Below are positions 25,749 to 33,190 of a stretch of 64,000 nt of DNA, one piece after another (position 1 is the first letter of the stretch; every line of letters starts with the position of its first letter). The stretch is taken from positions 1 to 64,000 of IMG/VR virus record IMGVR_UViG_3300009545_000023. One strand, 5' to 3'. A program made the translations under genes and the position numbers. Source of the stretch: a virus. The notes beneath the pieces are model-generated. The model was given only the letters and a program-made list of their open reading frames with translations, did not search any database and had not been told where the DNA came from.

Positions 25749-27094
25749 AGAACCTCCGTGAGTGAGCGCATCAGAGCGGCCATAAAGAGCGGGGGAACCG
25801 CGTTCCCTACGATGGTTTGAGCAACGCCGGGTTTGCAGTTGAACCGGTAGGAGTCGGGAAACGTTTGGAAGCGGGCGATGCAACGGGCGGGATCGCCTTC
25901 CGGCTGTAACTTCACGACGCGATAGTCACGCTGCGCGAAGAGTTCCTGCTGATCGGGTTCCGTTCCGTACAGGACGTGCCGTCCTGTACGGCCTCCCTCG
26001 CCTGCCATTACTGTGACCATCGGTTTATCGTCGGGTAGCGTCGTTGGCGGTCGCTCACCGGTTGATGCACCTTCAATGAAAAGGGCGCGAAGTTTACCTG
26101 CACCGTCAGCGGTCAGCGTCGGGCAAGGGATGGAGGGCGGGACCGCGATATCTCCTGCCTCACCGTTGATGCGGATCAGGGCGCGTAGATTGTTCAGCGA
26201 ACCCGTCATGGTGTACGCCGGGTCTAAGTCCTTCGGCGCAGGGAACCAGGGATTATCGGCGTTCGGGTGAGGCAGGACCGCTCTAAACGGATGCTTGTCA
26301 ATGGACGCCGTTATCGTTGGCGCGGGTGCCTCTCCATCTCGCGTCATGGGCGCAGCGTCACCGAAGGACGAAGGGATTCCCGCAACTTGTTGCGGGAAGA
26401 TGGCTTTCTCTCTCAGTCGCTTTTCCTGCCATTTCGCTAGTTTGGTCTCAGGACATCGCGGGAGCAGATCGGCAATCGCGTCGTACCAACCGCACCAAGG
26501 CAAGAGTGGCGCAGCGGCGAACATATCCATCGTCTTCCCGGCGAGTTTGGACCGCTCACAGTGTGTCGGCAGGAACATCGGAATCGTGTCGCTCACATCT
26601 CTGCGGACAGCACGAACGATAAGGCGCTCACGTGTTTGTGGAATACCGAAATCTGCGAAATTGAACACGTCGTACTGAACTATGTAGCCCTGAACGTAGA
26701 GCATGGCGAGGATGGATTTAAACGACTCCGAATGCTCATAGGCGCGGACATTCTCCAGCGTGAACAGTTTTGGGCGGATCTCAGCAATAGCGCGACAGAT
26801 CGCGTTTGCACAGGTGATTTCAAGTTCCGATTCCTTCCCGTTCGTGTTCGCGACAGAAAAGACCGTGCAGGGCGGGGAACCGTGAAAGTGGTCAGCACCG
26901 GCAAGCGATCGGTAATCGACTGCCCGCACGTCGGCACAGCGCAGGTGCTTGTCTCCGAAGTTATCGGCATAGACCTCGCAGATTTTCGGATCGTGTTCGA
27001 CGGACAGGACGACAGAGCCGCCCGTCGCCATGACACCCATTTCGACGCCACCGCCGCCGCTAAAGGTCACGACTGAGGTATAAGGCTTGCTCAC
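25745..27094 (-). CDS. C5 cytosine DNA methyltransferase
   Basis: 449 residues from a GTG start that overlaps the previous stop (GTGA). All core motifs are present: FSGGGG (I, ~11-16), GSPPC with Cys76 (IV, the nucleophile), ENVR (VI, ~114), QTRERL (VIII, ~153), and GNAVPP near the C-terminus (X). It methylates cytosine in a specific site, probably protecting phage DNA from host restriction. The target recognition part (~190-380) is long and unusual. No restriction enzyme lies beside it. Confidence 0.9.
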   Translation of the reverse strand: MSKPYTSVVTFSGGGGVEMGVMATGGSVVLSVEHDPKICEVYADNFGDKHLRCADVRAVDYRSLAGADHFHGSPPCTVFSVANTNGKESELEITCANAICRAIAEIRPKLFTLENVRAYEHSESFKSILAMLYVQGYIVQYDVFNFADFGIPQTRERLIVRAVRRDVSDTIPMFLPTHCERSKLAGKTMDMFAAAPLLPWCGWYDAIADLLPRCPETKLAKWQEKRLREKAIFPQQVAGIPSSFGDAAPMTRDGEAPAPTITASIDKHPFRAVLPHPNADNPWFPAPKDLDPAYTMTGSLNNLRALIRINGEAGDIAVPPSIPCPTLTADGAGKLRALFIEGASTGERPPTTLPDDKPMVTVMAGEGGRTGRHVLYGTEPDQQELFAQRDYRVVKLQPEGDPARCIARFQTFPDSYRFNCKPGVAQTIVGNAVPPLFMAALMRSLTEVL

Positions 27095-27675
27095 GCTGCA
27101 CCTCCCTCTTCGCAATCGACTTCCTCACCCGCGACGTAGGATTCTTCCAAATCCTCGTTGGCTTTGTCGCCGCCCTTCGTCTCGAAGTCGTCCACCCACA
27201 CGAACGACCACACATCAAATCGAACGCTGGGGTGTTCCTCTGAAAGACGCTTCGCCTCCGCTGACCAATCGACCGAGCAAGAGCGGATAGACAGGCCGAA
27301 CACATCAAGTTCAGCGGCTTCGAGATCGGCAACAGTCGTGACACCGGGAATCATCACAGCGCAGATTTCGCGGTACCGGATTGGTCCCTCCCAAACGTCA
27401 GCAAACACCGTGTCTTTCTCCTCATCGCGGTACATCGTGTGATCGACCGGCAGGGCGAATTGATCGGCGGCAGGACTCGGCATCAGGTCAGCACCAGCCA
27501 TGAACGGCAACACAGTGTTTGCAAGGTGTCCCGGCATTTCCGCATAATCGCCCGCGTCGAAAAAGGCGTCGTTTGGCATCGGGATTGGTCCGGCAGGAAG
27601 CACGGGCACATCGACCGGTTCAAACTCCGCTTTGCCGGTCTCGGCGTCGAAATGGATCAGGGAGACGGTTTTCAT
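27091..27675 (-). CDS. Unknown protein upstream of the methyltransferase
   Basis: 194 residues, acidic, with several predicted strands (MKTVSLIHFDAETGKAEFE; DVWSFVWVDDFETKGG). It overlaps the gene before it by four bases. No motif recognised. Confidence 0.55.
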   Translation of the reverse strand: MKTVSLIHFDAETGKAEFEPVDVPVLPAGPIPMPNDAFFDAGDYAEMPGHLANTVLPFMAGADLMPSPAADQFALPVDHTMYRDEEKDTVFADVWEGPIRYREICAVMIPGVTTVADLEAAELDVFGLSIRSCSVDWSAEAKRLSEEHPSVRFDVWSFVWVDDFETKGGDKANEDLEESYVAGEEVDCEEGGAA

Positions 27676-27914
27676 TGGGTCGCCTCGCTTTCCGCCTTGT
27701 CGTACTCACGTCCGCAGAACGGGCAGAACTTCGCGTTCATTGAGTGCTTTATCCGCTTATTGGTACCGTCGATGCGCACCAAAGGAATAGAAACGTAGGT
27801 CGCTCCTGTCTTCGTATTCCATGCAAACCCAACGCCTACACCGGGTTCCATCTTGCTAATAGCATCATTCATCTGACTAAGGCAATCGCAGTTTCCAGCA
27901 ATATCGCGGTTCAT
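27672..27914 (-). CDS. Small zinc-ribbon-like protein
   Basis: 80 residues. CDCLSQ near the N-terminus and CPFCGREYDK near the C-terminus could form one zinc ribbon around a short domain (GVGFAWNTKTGATYVSIPL). It overlaps both neighbours. No family recognised. Confidence 0.55.
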   Translation of the reverse strand: MNRDIAGNCDCLSQMNDAISKMEPGVGVGFAWNTKTGATYVSIPLVRIDGTNKRIKHSMNAKFCPFCGREYDKAESEATQ

Positions 27915-28267
27915 CCCGTCACCTTCCCTTCTGCCTTAGTAAGGGCGGCATAAACGGCGCGGGCATCGGCAATGGTCAGCACGATTTCAATGCGCGCGTC
28001 GGGGTTCCAATCGTCCTCAGAGACGTGCTTCTCGGAGTGTGAGGAGTGAATCAGGGCGGCGGCGACACGCTGTAGAGCGGCGTTCTGATTTGGAGAAGCA
28101 GAGATCAGGTTGAGATTCGCCCTCATCTGATCGCAGGTATTACCGTGGATCTCAGCGGCGATGATCTCTCCTGCTTCGTTCATCACGTAGGAGTCGCCGG
28201 AATGGAACTCAACGTAGTTTGGTATCCATTCGCCTTCGGTGACGCCCGGTTTCGTTGTGTCGCTCAT
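27911..28267 (-). CDS. Unknown small protein
   Basis: 118 residues with YVEFHSGDSYVMNEAGEII and a helical C-terminus (LTIADARAVYAALTKAEGKV). The style is that of many short early phage proteins. It overlaps the genes on both sides. No motif recognised. Confidence 0.55.
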   Translation of the reverse strand: MSDTTKPGVTEGEWIPNYVEFHSGDSYVMNEAGEIIAAEIHGNTCDQMRANLNLISASPNQNAALQRVAAALIHSSHSEKHVSEDDWNPDARIEIVLTIADARAVYAALTKAEGKVTG

Positions 28268-28560
28268 CTCGTGACCTCCGACTCTGCATTATTGAGAAGC
28301 GCGAAGACGCCATCAAAGAAAGGCCCGTAGAGATTCGGCGGAACGGTGTATCGTCCGGTCTCCTGCTGGATCTTGAAAATCTTGACGCAACCTTCTAGCG
28401 CGGAGTGGTATTCTTTGACGGTCTGTGTTAGCCGAGATATCTTCGCCCGGTCCTCATCAGCAGCAATACGATAGCCGTTTAGGTGATTCTCTTTGTCCCG
28501 GCACAGGGATTTGAGGCGGTAGTTCTCGGCAATCAAGTCCGTTTCTTCTCGCACGGTCAT
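28264..28560 (-). CDS. Coiled-coil small protein
   Basis: 98 residues. Residues ~1-60 are heptad-rich (AENYRLKSLCRDKENHLNG; DRAKISRLTQTVKEYHSAL). C-terminal aromatic segment YGPFFDGVFALLNNAES. No family recognised. Confidence 0.55.
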   Translation of the reverse strand: MTVREETDLIAENYRLKSLCRDKENHLNGYRIAADEDRAKISRLTQTVKEYHSALEGCVKIFKIQQETGRYTVPPNLYGPFFDGVFALLNNAESEVTR

Positions 28561-29012
28561 CAGTCGAGTCCTCCCAGTCCTGAGATTTTCTGATAGTGTT
28601 CGTACTCAAGGTCGGTACATTCGCCCGATGCCATACGCAGGGAGATGTATCGTGCGTACTCACTCAGTACCTTCTCAGCCTCTTTGGTGCGCCCTACCCA
28701 ATCAAGGGCGGTTGCGATGTCACCGGAATTGCTGTCACCGTTCGGCTCCTCAACGTAGCGGTCGATAAGAGCGATGGCGAAGTCGCGCCCTATCACCGTG
28801 GAGGGTGGCATCATATCAACCGCCCGTTGTCGCAGTGAGTCGCGGTACTGCTCGGTCATCTTGTCGCCGGGATTCAGTCTCACAAACTCATTCGTGAGTT
28901 CACGCTCTGTCGGCAGGCCATCTTCGTGCAGTAGCTCTGAGACGCCTTCCGTATCCGCACCGCGCTCCATCCATGTGTCACGCGCCCACGCTTTTGCAGA
29001 TGCTTCGCTCAT
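28560..29012 (-). CDS. Unknown helical protein
   Basis: 150 residues from ATG 29010-29012. It is all helical, with conserved-looking segments WARDTWMERGADTEGVSELL and ATALDWVGRTKEAEKVLSEYARYISL. No motif recognised. Shares one base with the next gene. Confidence 0.55.
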   Translation of the reverse strand: MSEASAKAWARDTWMERGADTEGVSELLHEDGLPTERELTNEFVRLNPGDKMTEQYRDSLRQRAVDMMPPSTVIGRDFAIALIDRYVEEPNGDSNSGDIATALDWVGRTKEAEKVLSEYARYISLRMASGECTDLEYEHYQKISGLGGLD

Positions 29013-29413
29013 CCTGCTAACCTCCCGTAAGTGTGTTCTGTCGTCGGCGTCCACGGTGTGAAGGCGAGAGGCGGCGCGGCAGGTCCGTCAAAGTCGGCGG
29101 CGCTCATCACGGAGCGGTCAGCGAGGCGCACAGGAGCCACGGAGCGCGGCATCGTATCCGCTAAAGACACAGCATCGCGCGATGCTCGAATCATCGGCAG
29201 GAAATTCTCACGGAAGGCGTACAGGTGCCAACAGTCACGCGGCGATTGGCAGTTGCAGACATACTCGCCCTTTCGAGGAGATAGGCACAGCGTGTATTTC
29301 TTGCCGCTATGCGCAGATACGACTTCGAAGGTAGGCCATCCCTGAATCGATAGACCGGTGTCAGTCCAGAGCGATCTGTCAGCGTAAAGAGACGCTTTGA
29401 CTTCGATTGTCAT
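29009..29413 (-). CDS. Small SWIM-type zinc-finger protein
   Basis: 134 residues from ATG 29411-29413, preceded by AGAGGT. The segment EYVCNCQSPRDCWHLYAF matches the SWIM pattern CxCx(n)CxH. SWIM domains bind DNA or proteins, and some occur in recombination (Shu2-like) complexes. The first gene after the pentamer array, in the same direction. N-terminal part beta-rich; C-terminal tail Pro-rich. The SWIM call is strong, the role unknown. Confidence 0.7.
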   Translation of the reverse strand: MTIEVKASLYADRSLWTDTGLSIQGWPTFEVVSAHSGKKYTLCLSPRKGEYVCNCQSPRDCWHLYAFRENFLPMIRASRDAVSLADTMPRSVAPVRLADRSVMSAADFDGPAAPPLAFTPWTPTTEHTYGRLAG

Positions 29414-29565
29414 AGCTACCTCTTTACAGGAATCCGCCGCGCTCTTGGTGGCTCCGGCGCATCGGTGCTGCCTGTATACGCTATTTAGATTGCGATTGTT
29501 GCCTTTCATTTTCTGTGATAGAATCCCTTCAGCTTTTGATTTTTTCTTTCGCCTTTTGGCGGTGC

Positions 29566-29590
29566 CCGCTCTCATGGAGCGGGCTTTTCT
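29566..29590 (+). terminator. Hairpin with terminator form on plus strand
   Basis: GCCCGCTC, a 4-base loop and GGAGCGGGC followed by TTTTCT form a rho-independent type structure in plus orientation, beside the pentamer array. No plus gene ends here, so it may block antisense transcription or act as an RNA hairpin in the leftward transcript. It is part of a longer leader element repeated near 31.45 kb. Confidence 0.5.
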
Positions 29591-29596
29591 ATTTCT

Positions 29597-30337
29597 TGCC
29601 TGCCAATCCACCCGTGCCATCCTCTACACACCTCGGCTTGCCATGCCTGCCTAACCAAACCGGGACACGCCATACCATGCCGCGGCATACCCAACGCGGA
29701 CTGACCAAGACATGCCTGCCTTACCTGACCAAAACACGCCAAAACTGGCCCCACCATAACTCGCCTGACCGCGCCAACCGTGCCAAGCCTGCCTCAACAG
29801 GCCCGACCTCAACGCGCCACACCTGAAACAGCCAAAACATGCCTCGCCTGCCTTGCCGCACCTGGACTCGACTAGACTAACCAAGCCAGAACCGACCTAA
29901 CCGGAACTTGCCCCGCCTGCCACACCTCGCCAATCCGTGACCGGACGTACCACGCCTTGCCTACCTCACCAGTCCCTGACAGAACCAGGCTGACCCGACC
30001 TAAACACGACCTGCCTGCCTCGCCAAAACTACCTTGCCCCGAACGGCCCCGCCGCAACCCGCCTTACCTGCCATGCCCGGCCCGGCCAAGGCCCAACATG
30101 CCCCGAATTGCCTGACCGTGACTGACCCAACCTCGCCTGCCATACCCCACCAAACAACGCCATAACGAGACTAACCACGCCTGCCCCACCATGCCACGAC
30201 TTACCGTGCCAAGACGCGCCGAGAAAAGCCGTGCCTGCCAAGACTCACCGCACCTCACCAAGCCGCACACCGCCATGACACACCGGGCCTGCCGAACCAA
30301 GCCATGACAAACCACGACGTACCCCACCTCGCCTGCC
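29597..30337. repeat. ~740-bp array of degenerate 5-bp units (NNRMC on the plus strand)
   Basis: About 145 units follow without a break. Each ends R-[A/C]-C, and most end GCC, ACC, AAC or GAC; on the minus strand every unit starts G[G/T][C/T]. About a dozen times an NNGCC unit is followed by a 4-base TGCC, giving GCCTGCC at 29598, 29645, 29714, 29787, 29846, 29915, 30013, 30135, 30179, 30233, 30287 and 30331. Outside coding genes; all six frames are broken. It lies between two genes of the leftward early operon. Function unknown. Possible roles are a replication, recombination or protein-binding array, or a structured RNA. Confidence 0.85.
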
Positions 30338-30341
30338 TAGA

Positions 30342-30830
30342 TCAGATATGAACCTTCTTTTCGATGACGCGCTGTTGCAACTCGTCAACGCCTTGAAGCA
30401 GATCGGAGAACTCTTTGAGGCTTTCCAGTTTGCGGCGAGTGGTGGCGAGGTCTTTTGCCACCTCATCCAAAACCTGAAGGCGTAGATCGGGATCGATCAT
30501 CACTGCCTGCACCGACTCGTAGGAGGAGTCTTCTTCGATAACCACATGGCAGAAAGCCCGTACTGGTTGCGCGAGGTCTTCACCGTTCGGCGTTGTAGCA
30601 ACGACCACAGAGCGGATAATTTGACCTGCCTGCTCCAACCGCCAGCGCGTCGCGGCCTTCTGATCGTCCCACTCGAAATACCGATGCAGCAGGTTGTCTT
30701 CCGGTGTCGCCGCCTCAACGACCAGGGGAGCAGTCAAACTCCCCTTCTCGTCGCGGATCGCTTGCAGTGCCTCGCCGACCGCCTGCGGATCACCGGGCAT
30801 TCTCGCTGTTTTTGCGAACTTATAGACCAT
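30342..30830 (-). CDS. Unknown conserved-looking phage protein
   Basis: 162 residues from ATG 30828-30830 (MVYKFAKTARMPGDPQAV). Features: FEWDDQKAATRWRLEQAGQIIRSV and a C-terminal coiled coil (LATTRRKLESLKEFSDLLQ). The start overlaps the previous stop (TGATG). It lies just before the pentamer array. I do not recognise a function. Confidence 0.6.
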   Translation of the reverse strand: MVYKFAKTARMPGDPQAVGEALQAIRDEKGSLTAPLVVEAATPEDNLLHRYFEWDDQKAATRWRLEQAGQIIRSVVVATTPNGEDLAQPVRAFCHVVIEEDSSYESVQAVMIDPDLRLQVLDEVAKDLATTRRKLESLKEFSDLLQGVDELQQRVIEKKVHI

Positions 30831-31441
30831 CAGGAACCTGCCGCTCCGTCCGTCTCGGTGGCGACGTGGAACATTCCGTAACTGCCGTCTTTCTGCGGTC
30901 GCCACTCGCCGACTCCAACCGCAAACCCGGCTACATTGAAGAGGTTGACCAGTTGCTCAACCGAGATCACGGAGGCGTTATAGCGAATCTCTACCGTCGC
31001 CTCCCACTTCTTGAACTCGCCACGATAGCGAATATCAGCGGTCCCCATCCCGACGCGCACCATATCCTCACGCATCGATGGCTCACCTTCGATCTTCACT
31101 AACTCGCCGTTGATGTGGAAGGAACCACGGGCCGCGACCTTGGTCACATTGGCGATATAGGAACAGGCATCGACCGCCGCCGCTTTGAATCCCACGACAG
31201 GGAAACCGTATCCGCCGTCTGGATGCTCGTACAGGGAGTCGAGATAGTCTTGCTCGGGGTTCTTAGCAGACTTGGCGGAAACCGCCTTCTTCATCTGCTT
31301 GTCCAGCATCTCTTTCTTGGCCTTCTCCGACCACTTGTGACAGATCAGGGGAGAGTCGCCAATGATGCGGACTTTGATCGTCCGCAGGTCAAGTCGAGGA
31401 AGTTCGATTACTTCCGGGGTTGGAGCAGTTTTCTTTAGCAT
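30830..31441 (-). CDS. Unknown phage protein (203 aa)
   Basis: 203 residues. Residues ~22-200 look like one well-formed alpha/beta domain (RTIKVRIIGDSPLICHKWSE; PVVGFKAAAVDACSYIANVT; VRVGMGTADIRYRGEFKKWE; NVAGFAVGVGEWRPQKDG). It is likely conserved among phages with a recombination operon. Its leader, AGAAAGAAAAAATCAAA, is repeated at 29.54 kb. I cannot name a function. Confidence 0.65.
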   Translation of the reverse strand: MLKKTAPTPEVIELPRLDLRTIKVRIIGDSPLICHKWSEKAKKEMLDKQMKKAVSAKSAKNPEQDYLDSLYEHPDGGYGFPVVGFKAAAVDACSYIANVTKVAARGSFHINGELVKIEGEPSMREDMVRVGMGTADIRYRGEFKKWEATVEIRYNASVISVEQLVNLFNVAGFAVGVGEWRPQKDGSYGMFHVATETDGAAGS

Positions 31442-31474
31442 TTGATTTTTTCTTTCTCGCCGGGTGTTCCGGTC

Positions 31475-31636
31475 TTAGTCCGCCACGATGTCATACACGC
31501 CGTCGATGATCGCGGTGTCCTTCTCCGCTTCCATCAGCAGTTTTTCCGCCGCGATGCAACCAAGGCCTGGTTCGATCACGATCACAACCGGCTTGCCGTT
31601 CTCCGTCGTCTTCAGCACCAATGAATAAGTTCGCAT
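31475..31636 (-). CDS. Small protein, first gene of the leftward operon
   Basis: 53 residues from ATG 31634-31636 (MRTYSLVLKTTENGKPV). Beta-rich with EPGLGCIAAEKLLMEAEKD. It begins ~40 bases downstream of a strong minus-strand promoter, so it would be made first after induction. No family recognised. Confidence 0.6.
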   Translation of the reverse strand: MRTYSLVLKTTENGKPVVIVIEPGLGCIAAEKLLMEAEKDTAIIDGVYDIVAD

Positions 31637-31677
31637 CGTTCGTCTCCGTGTCCGCTTGTGCGGGATGTGATACAACC

Positions 31678-31706
31678 ATTATACAATCTTCACTTGTATT
31701 TGTCAC
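31678..31706 (-). promoter_or_regulatory. Leftward early promoter (GTGACA-17-TATAAT)
   Basis: On the minus strand, -35 GTGACA (31701-31706), a 17-base spacer and a perfect -10 TATAAT (31678-31683). It reads into the 53-residue gene and beyond into the recombination operon. An ACTTGT site (31692-31697) lies inside the spacer, and others at 31714, 31739 and 31764 sit 22-25 bases apart, as expected for cooperative repressor sites. Confidence 0.8.
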
Positions 31707-31718
31707 TAGTTTTACTTG

Positions 31719-31988
31719 TTATTTTTGGCAAGGAAAATACTTGTTTATCTGAGTGACCATATCACTTGCTGACAAGTCGGTAAGCCGCATGATGATGGGC
31801 CAATAGGAAGGATCGGGGCGACATACACCTGTTACCCAATACCCAACCGCTTGGACTGTGATTTTGCATTCTGCGGCAAGATCGTCTCGGGTAATTCCCT
31901 TATCCTGCATGCCTTTTGCAAGCTCACGCCACACAATATTGGGGCGTCGTCCACTGGTATTACGCTGCTTTGTCGTCCCTGTAGCCAT
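31719..31988 (-). CDS. HTH regulator, left member of the switch pair
   Basis: 89 residues from ATG 31986-31988. Helix-turn-helix at ~25-60: GITRDDLAAECKITVQAVGYW, as in XRE/Cro-type proteins. It lies between two facing operator clusters, opposite a second HTH gene, and its stop overlaps the ACTTGT site upstream of the leftward promoter. Likely a Cro- or CI-like regulator; which role it plays cannot be read from sequence. Confidence 0.75.
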   Translation of the reverse strand: MATGTTKQRNTSGRRPNIVWRELAKGMQDKGITRDDLAAECKITVQAVGYWVTGVCRPDPSYWPIIMRLTDLSASDMVTQINKYFPCQK

Positions 31989-32008
31989 GCACACACTTTA
32001 CACCAAAT

Positions 32009-32072
32009 ACAAGCCAGATACAAGTGCAACTTTTTGAGCATCTGAGGACACTTACAAGTGATGCTTTATAAT
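32009..32072 (+). promoter_or_regulatory. Rightward switch promoter and ACAAGT operators
   Basis: A perfect plus-strand -10 TATAAT lies at 32067-32072, with a weak -35. ACAAGC at 32009, ACAAGT at 32020 and ACAAGT at 32054 precede it. The last is part of ACTTACAAGT, which overlaps the spacer. The plus-strand HTH gene starts ~90 bases on. In minus direction TTGTAT-17-TAAAGT serves the left HTH gene. Confidence 0.65.
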
Positions 32073-32159
32073 GTAAACCACGGCGATAAAGCGCAAATCC
32101 GCTCGCCTTTTACTATTCCTGATGCTCGGGGTGTTCTAAGCCCGCTCAGTTTAATGCCT

Positions 32160-32585
32160 ATGACATCGACAAAGGAAATACAGGAGACATTCGGGCTTTA
32201 CTTCAAGCGTCTACGCAAGAAAACACGCCCCAATGTCAGTCAAAAGGAAGCTGCTGATGCGGCAGGTGTTACCCAGCAATATGTGTCCCTGATTGAGAGA
32301 ACAGCGGGCACCATAGAGGAACCAGAGGTTGATTGGGAGGTAGCCATCAATCTTGCACTGGCTGTCGGCGGTACAAGAGAAGGCGCTCTAAAAGCTCATG
32401 GAAGAGATCCAAACTCCCCGAAATTTTCCGACCGAGTAGCGCCAGACCACGCAACCATTCTTGTTTCCGGGGAGATCGCTTATCTAAATTCAGCAAGCGG
32501 TCGTAAGATTTTGCTTACTGACGATCTGATGAAGCGTTTGAACTTGGAATCCGAACTGCAAGAGCAGATCGGAGAGCGAAAGTAA
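32160..32585 (+). CDS. HTH regulator, right member of the switch pair
   Basis: 141 residues from ATG 32160; a longer frame begins upstream of the promoter and is rejected. HTH at ~10-70: YFKRLRKKTRPNVSQKEAADAAGVTQQYVSLIERTAG, a classical XRE domain. The C-terminal half (AHGRDPNSPKFSDRVAPDHA) is not a recognised peptidase, so RecA-stimulated self-cleavage is not evident. It reads away from the left HTH gene. A weak ribosome site. Confidence 0.75.
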   Translation: MTSTKEIQETFGLYFKRLRKKTRPNVSQKEAADAAGVTQQYVSLIERTAGTIEEPEVDWEVAINLALAVGGTREGALKAHGRDPNSPKFSDRVAPDHATILVSGEIAYLNSASGRKILLTDDLMKRLNLESELQEQIGERK

Positions 32586-33190
32586 ATCGCTAACACGAGA
32601 TATAGACCGCACACAAACTATGAGTGTGGACATATCGGAGTGGAGGCGAACGCATACTGGTTCCTGTTTTGGGTCACTTACCTCTAGCATACGTATGGCT
32701 GTGATGGGGACCAAAACAGGGGACGGTATCAACTCCTCCGATCTATTACTGACCATGACCTGAACCTCTTTGTTAACCGATCGTTAGTGAAATAAAGCAA
32801 CTTGGGATGAATCGCATTATATCATTTTTGCATTGAGAACACAAACAGGCGTTTGCCTTATAGCACTGAGCAAGTGTCGCGGCTTGCCTCTTTGCGACAG
32901 TACATCATACGCCCAAAAATCACGTTTATTCGTCAGTAGGCACATAAAAAATTGCGTGTTTTTTCGCTCTTATTACAATACATTAGCCGTTTAACGCCTG
33001 TTTTTGTGCAATAACGGTTTTATTTCAGTGAAATTGGTATAGGGCATACGAATGTGCGCCCGATTATATTCGTTTTTATTGAGTGCCGTTGACAGCAATT
33101 CAATTAGTGTCACAGCTAATGAATCTGCTTCAAAATATTAGCTATTGTACTAATAACTTTTGAGCATAGAGTCTGCCGACTACAACCGGC
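32586..33190. other. 600-bp non-coding region with nested inverted repeats
   Basis: No gene was found in either strand. AT content is higher than around it. A ~107-bp imperfect inverted repeat is centred near 32692: ATCGGAG (32634) with CTCCGAT (32736), CCTGTTTTGG (32663) with CCAAAACAGG (32711), and a central palindrome CATACGTATG (32688-32697). A second pair, AACAGGCGTT near 32844 and AACGCCTGTT at 32993, is ~150 bases apart. Candidate origin, partition site or attachment site; none is proven. Confidence 0.5.

Noticed and set aside
29651-30327. Several 60-90-codon open frames inside the pentamer array
   Set aside because: They follow from the low stop frequency of the repeated composition, have no ribosome sites, and their peptides only mirror the five-base period.
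29597-30337. CRISPR array
   Set aside because: There are no constant repeats with spacers of fixed length; the unit is five bases and degenerate, and no cas genes are near.
32490-32756. 88-codon minus frame behind the right HTH gene
   Set aside because: It covers the end of the HTH gene and one arm of the inverted repeat, without ribosome site or recognisable fold.
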